From positions 646,724,920-646,788,919 of the forward strand of contig NC_081405.1 of NCBI RefSeq assembly GCF_030272615.1: 64,000 bases of DNA. Direction: 5' to 3'. Under the pieces are notes generated by a model. That model was not told the DNA's origin. It ran no database searches and saw nothing but the letters and a program-made list of their open reading frames with translations. This DNA is from Cryptomeria japonica (taxonomy: Eukaryota > Streptophyta > Pinopsida > Cupressales > Cupressaceae). The position numbers and the translations under genes are program-made. The first letter of the stretch is position 1. Every line of letters begins with the position of its first letter. Below, in pieces: positions 44,772 through 57,192 of this stretch.

Positions 44772-47700
44772 TTCTTTTCTTTAGGGGTTTAGGGTTTTTT
44801 GGGCGTGGAAAAATATGAGTTGAAGTTGCCTAAATTCTGCAAGGAGAACAGGTAATGAGGTTTTTATGTTTTGGTAAAGGGATGTTTAAGGTTTAGAAAA
44901 TGTAATATTTTTATTCAGATCTCCTTGCCATCTTCCTCAGCTAAGGTGATTTATCTTGATGATAAGCCACGATATGTTGCTGAAAGTGTCAATATGAGAT
45001 CTTCTGCTTTGTTATTTATTTTTAATCAAAAATCTGCTTTTTTAACATTGTGGAAAATATGAAATAGATGAGACGGTATCGTATTCCTTTCTTTCAGAGT
45101 TTTATTAGCTTGTGGTAATACGATTTTTTTCAGCTGATTATTGGGTAGGGGAAATTCAATTTCAGAATAGAACACAGTGTCGATATCAGAATCTTCTGCT
45201 ATATGAATTTTTTAATAAAAAATCTCCTCCTTTAACATTATGGAAATATGAATTAGATGAGACGCTATCGTATTTCTTCCTTTCAGAGTTTTATTAGCTT
45301 TTGGTAAGATGATTTTTTCAAGCCGATTATTGGGTAGGGGAAATTCAATTTGAAAGTAGAACAGTAAATCATGGAAATCTGATATTTGATAGTGTGTATT
45401 ACATATTTAATGGGGACGGACTTTATTATTTTCTTACACCGTGGCGTTCATCGCGCTGTATTTTTTACTAGGAAAATCCCCTTTTGCTAAGATGGGTTAA
45501 GCGGGGATAATAAAAACTCTTCACCTTCTTTTTCCTGATGATGAGCCCAGCAGAAAGACCGCCAAACTTTGACCCCGATGATGCGCCGGTACAGAGACAG
45601 CAATCTTTTTACGAGGATGATGGTTCCTGTAGGAAGATTCTGAAACACTCAGTACTAACAATACGACTCGCTGAAAAATAACTTTAGTTTTCTAGGGCAA
45701 TAAATAATATTTTTCCGAATAATATTGATATGGCTTTGAGGTGTTTTGGTAGGGATATTTCCTGTTTGCCGTGATGACTATAACAAGCCAGCAAAATTAT
45801 TGATGAGTGAAAAAAATAGTGATGGAGGTTTTTTCTCCTTTGCCAGGATAGAGGATTTTTTGTTTATACTGCAGAATAGGGAACAAAGAAGGTTATAATA
45901 TGATGCTCAAAACAGGCCAAAAAACACAGCTATCTAGAACCAGTAAAGTACTAAAGGCAAGAGGACAAATCACCCTTGATTCTGTAATTTGTAAATCGTG
46001 TTTAAATCTTGTTATCGAGGATCCTTTGTAGTGAAATGAGATGGTGTTTGATGTCTAATATCCCCAAGGTCTTTGGAGGTGATTCAGTAGTGTTACTGTT
46101 GTTAATCAGGCAATTTTGAGAGTTAGAAAATTGGAAGAAAATTTTGCACTTCTAAGAAACAAGTCTTTATAATACTCGATGGGACAAAGCTTCCTGGGTC
46201 AGTTCTTTGTATGAAGAACCCAAACTCTTTCCATTCACCTCACACCATATCTTGCAATGTGAATAACAGTTTCAGAATTTAAATCAATTTCATGATTCCA
46301 TTTCACAGAATAATTTCATATTTTTAATGACGTCTTTTACTTTATTTTGGATATGAATGCCTTTCTTCAACACAAGTCGGACGAAGCTACTTGCTGGGTA
46401 TAGAAGCTAAATAAAATGCAATCTAGGCTACCTAACATTATGTAACTCATCAGACATTTTTTGGATGGTTCGCATCGACATCAGATTTTATAAAATGGAA
46501 ATGGACATAGTTAAGAAATTATATCTGTAAGTGTGAATGGTTTGGTATATATTAATGCAATTAACTGGCAAAATTTGTGGTTTAAAAGCTGTTAAAGCAG
46601 GGGATTTAGCATATTTTAGTTTATAAGTGTGAAGGGTTATGGTACTTCTAATTTACTTGGGAAACTTGACATTTAGAGTGGAAAAGAGGCTTAAAAGACA
46701 ATCTGATGACCATCCATATGAATTCGGTGCAGAGATTGTGACATTAATTTTTGTTCAACTTGAAAGAATATTATGAATAAATGGTCTACTGATGTGTAGT
46801 CTTGAACTTTTAATGGCTTAAAGAGTTAAGAAATTGTACTGCCAGTATTGGATGATTAACCACTTATTGGATGGTTAACCACAATCTATTCTTGATGAGT
46901 TGGTCATTCTCAAGGTTTTGCAGTTCCTTAATTGAGAGTTCTGGATTTGGATGCATTGATTCACTCAAACAAAAAAGCATTCTGCTTGGATGTTTTCAGT
47001 TTTCACTACCCATCTAGTAAAAATATCAATTATGAGTCCAACTTTCCTTTATAAATTGTAATAATTAAGTGGTAAAAATGGGGGAGGACGTGTCATCTAA
47101 AATGCAGCACATTGTATTTATTTTTAAAATTTCAGATGCTTGTAATGGGCCATTATATTGCTGTTCACAAAATTTGTAAAAAAATTTGCCATTTCCAAAA
47201 CTTTTTACCTGCTTTCCTGCATCCTGGGAACTCAGAGAATAACTGGTCTATTGTAGCTATAAATGGTCTACTGATGCCCCATGGAAACTTTATCTGCTCC
47301 CTTGGGAAATAGGAACTGATTCTGTCTTAATCTACAATTGTTAACCTAAGTTGCTGAATCGTGGGATTTTTGGGGTGATTCTGGCTACGGAACGAACTGG
47401 AATTGGATTCTGAAATGAATCTCCTGTGGGTATGTCTGGGGTTCGTGTTTTTATATGCCGAAATGTATAGTGATTCTAGCTTGATCTTTTTGATATTCTA
47501 AAGTCTTACAGTGCTGATTAGTGAACTCAGAACTTATTTATCATGAGATTCTAGTTTGATCTTTTTGATAATGAAAACTGAAGTTAAACTAGTATGTTAT
47601 GATTCAAATTTTGAAATTTGTAATGGTTTTGCTTAGCATATGTAATTGGTATATGACATTCTAAACTTAATTCTATTTTTTACACACACACAATTTGAAA

Positions 47701-48124
47701 TTTGTAATGGTTTTGTTTAGCATATGTATTGGTATATGACATTCTAAACTTAATTCTATTTTTTATCCACACAACACACACACGTGTTTATGTATATATA
47801 CATGTATATTTTTTAAAATTTGTGTGAACGTACCAAAAACATACCCAATACCCAAAAGTTTTTCTGCCATACTGTTGTTTTGTACCCACGTACCTGTTCC
47901 CATTCCCATACCCGATTGGGCAACTTAGACGTTAACTATAGATCATTGACTTGTGTCACCAAGTCTTGGATTAAAGATGTATAAATTTTGCAGTTCTCAG
48001 ATGGAGAACTCTTGTTATTTTTTCTTGTAATACATAATGAACATGGTGTCCAAACCAGTTTTTTTCTAAACAGTTTATGTTAATTATACTTAAATATGGA
48101 ATTTTAAACTTTCAATGGCTTAAG
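44772..48124. other. Intergenic region after the CGR1-like gene
   Basis: Possible 3' UTR to about 44860 with an intron-like pair (GAGAACAG|GTAATGAG, TTATTCAG|ATCTCC). A roughly 190-bp doublet spans 44990-45370 (GATTATTGGGTAGGGG at 45136 and 45325). A 48-codon ATG frame at 45538-45684 (MMSPAERPPNFDPDD) is too short to call. An 84-bp doublet lies at 47607-47775 (TTGAAATTTGTAATGG at 47611 and 47695), near short CA repeats. 46800-47090 is related to 55787-56110. No other gene seen. Confidence 0.5.
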
Positions 48125-48937
48125 TGTTAATTTTAGCAATCAGATTAAACAATAAACAACAGAAATCAGAATGCAATGAAGAACAAACACAAAACACACA
48201 GATACCTTGGGAAAACCTCCCTCTTGGAGGTGAAAAACCCAGCTATAAATCTCAGATCTTATTATGCAATAATCAGTAGATGTCCTTAGAATCTGCTTCA
48301 CACATGAAGCACTCAGAATGCACATTGAACTAGGGCACGATGCAACATACTTGTTTCGCTGAGCAAATAAGGAAATCTGCTAGACAAGATATGAATGAGC
48401 AGACCAATGGGTAAGTTTGCACTGTCACAAAAGATGAGGAAGTGAATTCACTGTGGAGATTTTCTGCATCAGAATGATTCGCTGCCCTAGTAGATGAAGT
48501 TGCAGGCTTCAGGGATGACTTCGCTGTCCTTGAGAGTGCGTTGGCTGTCCTTAAAGGTATCTTCGCTGTCCTTTAGGGTGATTCGCTATCCTGAAAGTTC
48601 GCTGCTCTTGAGTTATGGCTCGCTGATCACTGGAAGTGATAGTTCGCTAAGTGAAGGAAGATGATTTATCGCTGAATGTATATTGATACAATGATTCACA
48701 CTTTGTATATATATGAGACTTAGCCTCACAATTCATCATAGGTCGGTTTACAACAAGGAGCAATATAATGCTTTAGATTAGGTGCCCAATATAGGGTCAA
48801 CCCTACATGCTACAAGTTACCTCAATACAAGTTACATTCAATATAGGACTTGACCTATCCACAAGTTACATTATATAGGTCTTGCCCAGAAGCAAGCTAT
48901 AATTACATGTAATTCGAACTTAGCTATAATTTCAACA
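48125..48937 (-). repeat. 3' LTR (element orientation) of the copia element
   Basis: 813 bp. Contains a minus-strand TATA-like TATATATA (48706-48714) and the hairpin AACCTCC/GGAGGT within GGGAAAACCTCC...GGTGAAAAACCC (about 48209-48240). Confidence 0.92.
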
Positions 48938-49468
48938 CTCCCTCTTAGCTAGGGAGAATTCTAGCCAAATAACAAATCATCATGGACCTTTCCATGATAT
49001 CCATCTTGCATTGCCCACAGCGGATGGAAAAAACTTTATTATCCACACCTGCAAGAAATGAATACACACAAATATATAAATACACATCATGAACTTCTTT
49101 CATGATATCCATCTTGCATTGCCCGCAGAGGATGGATCCACCTTGCATTGCTCGCAGAGGGTGAGAAGAGGTCTTACACCTCAAAACTTCTCTAGAGGGT
49201 GGAGGAGGTCTTTCACCTCAATCTTCTCCTAGAGAAGGATCCAATGCCACCTTGCATTGCTTGCAGAGGGTGACTCTACCTTGCATAGCCCACAGAGGGT
49301 GGAAGATGCAACTTAATGCATCACTAGGATTGAGACTCCCTCTCAGCCAAAGCTGTGTTCTCCACAACTCTAAGTCTCTTTTTGAAGTACACAAACTTCA
49401 CTTGAGCAAGAGGCTTGGTGAGAACAACTGCAATAGTATCATATCACAAATGTAGTGATAATGAGATT

Positions 49469-49759
49469 TCACATGTTTTGACCTGTCATAAAACACAAGA
49501 TTTTAATACAATTCTGATTGTCACAATTAATGACTGTGGGTTTCCAAGGTTGCCCAAACAACCTAGCAAGAAGCTTTGTGAAGCCACATTGCTTCACACT
49601 TGATGCAATGTACTCAGCTTCAGCTGCACTAAGTGCAATTGAGGACTGATACTTGCTGGCACAAGAGATCACGACTGAACTCAATCTGAAACAGATTCCT
49701 AAAGTGTCCTTCCTGTCAGTAATACATTCTTCCCAGTCAGAATCAAAGTAGTCTTCCAA
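49469..49759 (-). pseudogene. Ty1/copia RNase H domain fragment
   Basis: A 96-codon minus-strand frame with the copia RNase H pattern: YFDSDWEEC (catalytic Asp region), DRKDTLGICF, SSKYQSS-like stretch, ALSAAEAEYIA (AEAEY catalytic Glu region), CGFTKLLA and INCDNQNCI (third acidic site). These are the conserved steps of copia RNase H, which removes RNA during reverse transcription. The frame ends beyond the third acidic motif without the usual HIDIRYHFIR-type tail being seen, and RT upstream is broken, so it is a relic. Confidence 0.85.
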
Positions 49760-50570
49760 GGAATGACAGTGTTGATTGGATACTTCAGCCCGTAGTCAAC
49801 TATTTCTTGCAAATATCTCAGGATATCCTTGGTTGCAACAAGATGAAATGCTTTGGTTTGTTTATAAACTTGCTGATAACAAATGCATCAAGGATCCAAT
49901 CAACTATCTTTACTCTGATGGATCTGCAAAAATGAACTCAATTTCTTCAAGTTAGTTTCCATAGGAGTAGACATAGGTTCACAATCCATCATTCCAAATC
50001 TATTCAGTATACTTCTTTGACTTAGAATAATTTCATTAGATCTTGCCATACTTTTAACCTTGGAAAGTAATGCATTAAACCTAAGTCCTTCATTTCAAAC
50101 TCTGAAACTAATTCTTTCTTCATGTAGGGATGAGACTATTTTCGCCAGCTAGAAATAAATCATCCAAAATTAGCATTTCATCAAAAAATATTTTTAAAGT
50201 AAAGGTTAGAATCAACATCATTCTTGCAAGATCCTAAACTAATCAAATACTTAATCTTCTCATACCAAGCTCAAGAAGCTTGCTTGAGGCTGTAAAAAAC
50301 TTTTCCTTTAATCTGCACACATGAGATTCTCTATCTTGATTCTCATAACCTTCTAGTTATTCAATATAGACAACATTAAGAAAACAGTCTTTATATCCAA
50401 CTTCCAGCCTGTAGCATTAGCTATAATGGTTCTAATATTAGTATATCTAGCAGTAAGAGCAAATGCTTCCTTCTAACTATGAGCTACACATCTAGCTTCA
50501 TATTTTTTCAAAAACTTCCATATGGAACTCCTTGATTCTTAATATAAAATTGTGGTAATCAAGTCTCATG
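49760..50570 (-). pseudogene. Ty1/copia reverse transcriptase, decayed and internally deleted
   Basis: Minus-strand translation in shifting frames gives LYSLKQAS-AWYEKI (about 50310-50250), GSCKNDVDSNLYFK, LILDDLFLAG (the copia YVDD box with Tyr-Val replaced by Leu, about 50190-50140), KKELVSEFEMKDLGLMHYF (about 50130-50060), then EIILSQRSILNRFGM, CEPMSTPMETNLKKL (about 50030-49935), a deletion of the YRQLIGSLMYL-type segment, and KDILRYLQEIVDYGLKYPIN (about 49835-49775). Order and spacing are those of copia RT leading into RNase H. Stops, frameshifts, a changed active-site box and the deletion mark it as dead. Confidence 0.85.
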
Positions 50571-51363
50571 AAGATTGCATAATATAAGAATCAATCAAGG
50601 AAGGCAATCGACATAAGTTACCATAAATCAAAGATGAGAAATGCCAATCTTTTCCTTACTTCTCTTTTACGAAATGGACCCATAGCACAATCATTATGAT
50701 CATGACATACCTTCAAGTGAAGAAACCAAGCTCCCTCTTAAGCTTGAAGGCATGGTAATTCAAGAATCTCTTGAAGAGAAGCATCAACATGGTTAAATAT
50801 CCCAATAGAATGAATTAACATGCAAAATAACTTATCTCTTTATTGACTAGACTTTCACCATTGACAACATATGCCAAGATTGCTCAAAAGGATATTGTCA
50901 GTCTATGATCAACTTCAATCATAGTGTAAAGCTACACATCATTCTTTAAATGTAAAATTGTTTTCCGTAGTTGAATAACAGAGAGTTAGCTGTGCTTGAT
51001 CATATCAGAAAACTAAGACAAGGGTATGATTTCAGAAAACATTTTACAAAATCCATGAGCAAGGTATATAAGCCAAATTGTCTTTCTAGCCAATGCGCAA
51101 AGTGAGATATGAGTATCAACCACTCAAAAGGATACACATTGTAGTTGAGCACAATCGTATGATCAAAAGACAACTTCAATAAGTTAGATACCTCATTCGT
51201 CTTAAGTTTCATCATCAAGAGAATAGTTCAAAAAATGTAATAGACAATATGCTCAAATTGAAGAGATAATATCACAATGAATATTATGTGAGGATAGTGA
51301 AAACCATGACAGAAAATGCATTAGAGCTAAAGACAATCCTCTACAAGAGGAGCAGAGCAAGGT
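50571..51363 (-). other. Copia interior without readable domains
   Basis: Where the rest of RT and integrase would be, no convincing motif was readable; the remaining sequence is AT-rich and full of stops. The last five bases AAGGT (51359-51363) are the left target copy of a solo LTR. Confidence 0.5.
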
Positions 51364-52198
51364 TGTTAGTTTTAACATTTTCAGGTTAACTAAGACTCAG
51401 AAAATCAAAATTTACTCATTAATTAGATTCATTTAGATTTAGAGATTTATAGTTTCAGATTTAACACAACAAGGAAAATAAAGAAATAGAGACAAAACAC
51501 AATTACCCTGGGAAAACCTCCTAGGAGGAAAAACCTAGCCAAAAAAGATCCTCAAATCTGATTATGGATTATAGTTATGCAAACAATACAAAACTTATCT
51601 CATGTGCTTTTGTAGGTTCAGATTTTGCTGTCATTGAAGGTATCGTAGATCACGGTGGCCGCCTTCAACATTTACTTGATGGATGCTGAGGTTGTCTTAA
51701 CCTAAATTGCAGACTTTTAAGAAGTTCACTGATTCCTTGTGATGGATTTCGCATCTCCTTCTAATGGCAAAGGTATGTTGCTGTTGCTTTCATGATTTCG
51801 CACCTTCTTCTATGTAGGTTGCTGTAGCTATCATGTATTTCACACCACCTTCACCATGTAGATTGCTTTAAGTGCAGATCTCTTATGACCTCTTGGAGTT
51901 CGCTTTAGGCATATAGGTTTCGCATGAAGCAGCAGATCAGATTGATTTACAAATGAATCTTGATCTCTTATTTATATGGAGCGAACTCCTCAACTAGGTC
52001 GGCCTTTTTAAATAATTAAACTTTTAATTATTTCCTTTATTTGCCTTGTTAATAGGGTCGGCCCTATTGGATAGTGCTCTGAGTGTTTGTTTGTTATAGC
52101 GTGGGGGATAGGGCCACGTTAGGGGGAAGAGGGGCCAGGCGGATTCTAATGTTGCCTACGGCAATTTGAATCCGCCCTTTCCCTAATTAATATCAACA
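51364..52198 (-). mobile_element. Nested solo LTR (copia type), TSD AAGGT
   Basis: 835 bp starting TGTTAGTTTTAAC and ending AATATCAACA in plus orientation, bounded by AAGGT at 51359-51363 and 52199-52203. On the minus strand it has a TATA-like ATATAAATAA (complement 51968-51977) and shares with the host LTRs the GGGAAAACCTCC/GGAGGAAAAACC hairpin (about 51511-51537). No interior, so an LTR-LTR recombination product. Confidence 0.93.
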
Positions 52199-52338
52199 AA
52201 GGTTATAATAAAAGTATAACAAAGATCATGAGAGCTTTACGAAGAGTTGATGAGAACCAAGAGTTGCATAGTCACAACCCTACATGACAATCTTATCCAA
52301 ACATAAAACACTCATAGAACATAAAATACAGTCCATAT

Positions 52339-53886
52339 TGTAGACGTCTAAAAATGGTCAACGCTTGCGGAGTCATACTTTAACATTTGCGCATTGCTTT
52401 ATTTTAGGGTTTTTGCGTCGCATTAACATTTCTTCTATGTTGCGCACTTGGTCTTTATCATTTGCGAGCATCAGGTCCTTCTTCTGCATTCCTCATTTTT
52501 CTTGCTTTCGAATTTGGTCTTCTCGATAACAATCTTCAGTCATGATTTTGGTCGATCTTATCCCGTCGCATCAATGTGCGTGCTCATTTGTCATATTTTG
52601 GACATCGTAAATTCGATTTCATTTTGGACATCGTCAATCCTAATCGATGATAGAATTAGGGTTTTGTCCTCTTGTCAATCTTGTCATTTTGCAATCGATT
52701 CGTCATCGATCCTTGTCCTGGTCAATCTTGTCATTTTGCGATCGATTTGTCATCGATCGTTGCCCTTTTCAATCATGTCAATTTGGATCAATTAGTCATT
52801 GTTCCTCGTCAATTGGTGCCTATCAATTTGATCTCTTTGTCAATCTTGGTCAATTTGTCAACCAATCTCAATCGTTTATCAACACTGGTCCTTTGTTAGT
52901 CAGAATCATGATCAAATCGATCCTACATCAATTATCTTTTGTTAAGACCTAATTGTCGTCCTTGCATTTCTAATTCATCTTCTAGGGTTTTATAATTTAT
53001 TCATTTAATCTTGTTTGTCATTTTCCCTCTAGGTTAAATAATTTATTTATTTATCCTAAGTCTTCTTGTCACAATCAAATATTTATTTAATTGGCTAATT
53101 AATTCCCCCTCTTTTTGTGAATTAATTAATGAATGAAAAATTATTAATTAATTCACCTAATTTACTAATTTCTCCTAATTCCTAATTTTCTATTTCTCCT
53201 AATTTCTTCAATTTTTCTAATATTTCCTCTAAATTCATCCCCTAATTTTCTCCTATGTTTATGCTTCCATTTGTTGCAATCATGGAGGCTATTTTCTCTC
53301 TTCCCCAATTTCATGGGAATGACATAGCAATCTTGTCAATTTTGTCATAATTTGTCAATCAATCAATTTTGCATAGCAATCTTGTCAATTTTGTCATAAT
53401 TTGTCAATCAATCAATCTTGCATGTCAATCTTGTCATAATTTGTCATATTTGTCATATTTGTCATCCTTGATTTGAAATTTCCTTTCAAATCTCTTCATG
53501 CTAATCTTGTCATCTCTCCAATTTGTCTATAAATTGGATGATTTTCTTCAATTAAAGGATCAACTAATCACATTTTCAGAGGATCAATCACGCTTCTAGT
53601 ATCCTTACGCTGCCATTTCATCTTGTCAATCTTGCTTTCATACTATGCTTTTGCAGGTGAGATCCACAAACAAAGTAATTTGAAGGAGAAAGAAGGACAA
53701 TGGAGAATTATGGAGGAGATATTCGCGTTTGTAATGGTCTGCATTTGGTTTGCTTTGATTTGGTTTGATTATCTTCTTCATATCTCTATTGAATGTTTTT
53801 AGGATTTCTTATCATTGCAATCTAGTTTTTGTGATTGAGCTAGTTTAATATCTATTGCTTTGATGAATTCCAAATTCCTATCTACA
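52339..53886 (+). mobile_element. Nested solo LTR (gypsy type), TSD CATAT
   Basis: 1548 bp starting TGTAGACGTC and ending TATCTACA, bounded by CATAT at 52334-52338 and 53887-53891. Ends are inverted repeats (TGTAGA/TCTACA). Inside are degenerate tandem TCAATCTTGTCATTTTG units (52670-52870) and a 49-bp doublet (CAATCTTGTCAATTTTGTCATAA near 53320 and 53369). The open frames over 52448-52952 are by-products of these repeats. Confidence 0.93.
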
Positions 53887-53891
53887 CATAT

Positions 53892-54921
53892 GATGTTAAA
53901 AGATTTGATGCAAATCAAGAGACACACCATACGAGTATATAATTCCAGAGCAGCAAGACTATTGAACATTTCAAGACTTAGATAGAATACGGTGCATCAT
54001 AACTATGTAACAAGTATCATAAATGATCAGATCACAATATGAAGATAGTAAGGCCATTATTAAGCATAGCTACTGAATAGGATGACTATGACATCTTACC
54101 TTTACATGCCTATCACACCAATGATTAAAGGACACTATTCATTATATGTTTTCAACTAATGTTTCATATTTCTAAATCTTCTATAAATTTCATTCATTTT
54201 TCGATCTTCCTATTTATGCTTGCTGATATATCCGTCAAGATACTCCTAGTTTTATATCCGCAACAAATGCTGATAATATTAAGTGTCAAGGATGATATAT
54301 CCAGATCAATGCATCAATTTGGATCATTGCATATTCATAGCAAATCACATCAGGAAGGATGAGAGATAAACATACTCAAAATAGAGAGTAAGACAATTCG
54401 AATACCAACTTCAACAATCAGAACTAAGGGTTATAACAAATTCTTAAACCAAGAACAAAGCTCGAACTAGTGTGACAGTTACAAACCTTAGGATGACAAT
54501 TATACCGCCCTTAATGGAATAAAAGAAATACTCAAAATCTGAAGCTGGAAAAAAACAAGTACACAAACCAACATATGAAGGCACTCTTTGATGAAATAGT
54601 TAACAAGCAAGAGAACTCTGTGCACTAGTTAAGATCCCAAACTAGGGCTGTAGAATAGAATTAATACCAATAACGACAAGGCAGGCAGATACAAGTCTCC
54701 AAACCTTTCTTAACAGAGGTAAGCAAATGAGGGTAGAGGAGTAAGAACAACTGTATACAAAGATTGAACTTTTCATATTCTTGTTATGGCCCCATCGATG
54801 TCGTCGATTTGATGAGCAGGTATATTGTCCAGATTCGTTGTTGATTCATGCTAGCCCTAGTCCTGCAAAAGAAGTAATACAAGATCTACCTTCAAGCTGT
54901 TAGGCTTTATAGAAGGAACCT
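53892..54921 (-). other. 5' interior/leader of the copia element, no readable gag
   Basis: Between the nested gypsy solo LTR and the primer-binding site. No zinc knuckle or other gag motif is readable on the minus strand; this is probably untranslated leader plus decayed gag. Confidence 0.5.
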
Positions 54922-54933
54922 GCTCTGATACCA
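54922..54933 (-). other. Primer-binding site of the copia element
   Basis: GCTCTGATACCA on the plus strand, i.e. TGGTATCAGAGC on the minus strand, touching the LTR end; initiator Met-tRNA type. Confidence 0.88.
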
Positions 54934-55781
54934 TGTTAATTTTAGCAATCATATTAAACAATAAACAACAGAAATCAGAATGCAATGAAGAACAAACACA
55001 AAACACATAAATACCTTGGGAAAACCTCCCTCTTGGAGGTGAAAAACCCAGCTATAAATTTCAAATCTTATTATGCAATAATCAGTGGATGTCCTTAGAA
55101 TCTGCTTCACACATGAGGCACTTAGAATGCACATTGAACTAGGTCACAATGCAACATACTTGTTTTGCTGAGCAAATAAGGAAATCTGCTAGACAAGATA
55201 TGAATGAGCAGACCAATGGGTAAGTTTGCACTGTCACAAAAGATGAGGAAGTAAATTCACTGTGGATATTTTCTGCTTCAAAATGATTCGCTGCCCTAGC
55301 AGATGAAGTTGCAGGTTTAAGGGATGACTTCGCTGTCCTTGAGAGTGCCTTCACTATCCTTAAAGGTATCTTTGCTGTCCTTAAGGGTGATTCGCTATCC
55401 TAAAAGAAGTTCGCTGCTCTTGAGTTATGGCTCGCTGATCACTGCAAGTGATAGTTCGCTAAGTGAAGGAAGATGATTTATCGCTGAATGTATATTGATA
55501 CAATGATTCACACTTTGTATATATATGAGACTTAGCCTCCCAATTCATCATAGGTTGGCTTACAACAAGGAGCAATATAATGCTTTAGATTAGGCGCCCA
55601 ATATAGGGTCAACCCTACATGCTACAAGTTACCTCAATACAAGTTACATTCAATATAGGACTTGACCTATCCACAAGTTACATTATATAGGTCTTGCCCT
55701 ATCCACAAGTTACATTATATAGGTCTTGCCCAGAAGCAAGCTATAATTACATGTAATTCGAACTTAGCTATAATTTCAACA
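54934..55781 (-). repeat. 5' LTR (element orientation) of the copia element
   Basis: 848 bp; matches 48125-48937 closely. It differs by a roughly 33-bp internal duplication of CTATCCACAAGTTACATTATATAG near 55668-55730, which accounts for most of its extra length, and has the same TATA-like site (55518-55526). Confidence 0.92.
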
Positions 55782-55786
55782 TTAAG

Positions 55787-57192
55787 CACATTGCACTGCC
55801 AGTATTGGATGGTTTGGCCAGAATCTATACTTGATGAATTTGCCACACTAGGTTTTGCAACACCCATAATGATGGTGCTGGATGTGGGTGTGGATGCATT
55901 GATCACTTAAATAAAAAACATCCAAGCTGTTTTCACTACCCATCCATTAGAAATGTAATGCAGGATAACTTTTTTTTCTTCCCATCTATTTTAAATATCA
56001 TGTACGCGTCTAACTTTCCTTTTAAAAATATTGTGTAGGATTCTCCAACTTTCCTTTCTAAATTGGAACAATTAAGGTGGAATATAGTATTTAACTTTGC
56101 TTTTAAAGTGATGGTTAAATTTACCCGCCTTTAAAACTTTTTGTGAAAAGAAATACTCATGGAAGTTTAAATTTGTTGCAGTATATAGCAGTTCAGTATG
56201 TACTCCCTAGGTGTGTGGGTGATGCCCTTGACATTACAGGGACTTTGGACTTGGAGGGGGTGTATTGTTTTTAAAGATTGAACAACTTGTTTAAGTCAAG
56301 CCAGACAACACTCTAAATTGTATAAGGAACTGTTTTAGTTCTGCAAACACTAGAAGGTCGATAGTCTTACTTATACAATCTAGTGAGAGGGTGTGGTACC
56401 CATATCGATTCAATATCTAGCTTAGAAAGCACAATAGCTAAAGCTTCAACATTCACGAGGATTTTAAGATAGCAAGGAAGTATCTTGCGTTCACGCAAAA
56501 GGGTGCCATGGCAGGAAAAAGGTATAGATAAAGATAGATTGTTGTTCTAGACTTTTTTGAGCATTAAATTTTTTTATACTTTGCGCCTGTTGTGAAGTTT
56601 CATACTACCTAATTCAAACACACAATATGCTTTGGCTATCTTTGTTTCATCTTCTTTTGCTTCTTGACATGATCTTGGTTTGATGAATGCCGACTTCTAT
56701 ATATATATATATATATAGAAGGCAACTCCAAAATGTTAATATATGATGCTCTCCTATTGTTATAAATCTATAAATAGTGAACATGCAGGATCAACAGATA
56801 GGTTCTGGTGATGGAGTCGATGAATATTATCAGCAGCAAGAAGGATATGCTTGAGGGTTACATAGAAATGGATGTTGTTTCTGAGATAGTAAAGGCAAAT
56901 GACCGATAATATGTTTTTGATTTCATCACCAATTCAATTGGTTTCCATGTTGTAGTTCTTCCAAGAAGATTTTATTGTTGGGTAGATCCAACTGGACCAA
57001 TAGTGTTTACAACTTTACACTATACACATTAGTACATGGTCAAGCACAGTTTTGGAAAATATGAAATCTTTGGCAGGGAAAACTGTTTCATCTGATTATT
57101 TGTAGAAATTAACATTATCTCTATGGAATCATCACAATGCCATCCAACATAATGAAGTTCACATTGTGCTACCTGGTCACATACCCTAACAA
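55787..57192. other. Intergenic region; diverged duplicate of 46800-47100
   Basis: 55787-56110 matches 46830-47090 in order (ACTGCCAGTATTGGATG, TTGATGA, GGATGCATTGAT, TTTTCACTACCCATC, AACTTTCCTTT). The empty target of the copia element lies inside this duplicate (AATGGCTTAAG at 48114-48124). An (AT)n microsatellite sits at 56699-56717. From about 56815 weak coding-like stretches with stops (YVFDFITNSIGFHVVVLP) are present, not identified. Confidence 0.5.

Larger units (their letters stand above)
48125..55781 (-). mobile_element. Ty1/copia retrotransposon, decayed, with two nested solo LTRs; TSD TTAAG
   Basis: LTRs at 48125-48937 and 54934-55781 are very similar and flank an interior read on the minus strand. 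TTAAG at 48120-48124 and 55782-55786 is a perfect 5-bp target duplication. The minus-strand LTR starts TGTTGAAATTATAGC after a polypurine AAGAGGGAG tract (complement at 48938-48947) and ends GCTAAAATTAACA, followed at once by the iMet primer site TGGTATCAGAGC (complement 54922-54933). RT and RNase H are readable but broken (49469-50570). Integrase, protease and gag are not readable. Solo LTRs at 51364-52198 and 52339-53886 sit inside the interior. Confidence 0.93.

Noticed and set aside
45538-45684. 48-codon ATG frame (MMSPAERPP...)
   Set aside because: Too short, no homologue recognised; could be chance.
52647-52952. 101-codon plus-strand frame
   Set aside because: Falls inside the gypsy solo LTR and is a by-product of tandem CAATCTTGTCATTTTG units.
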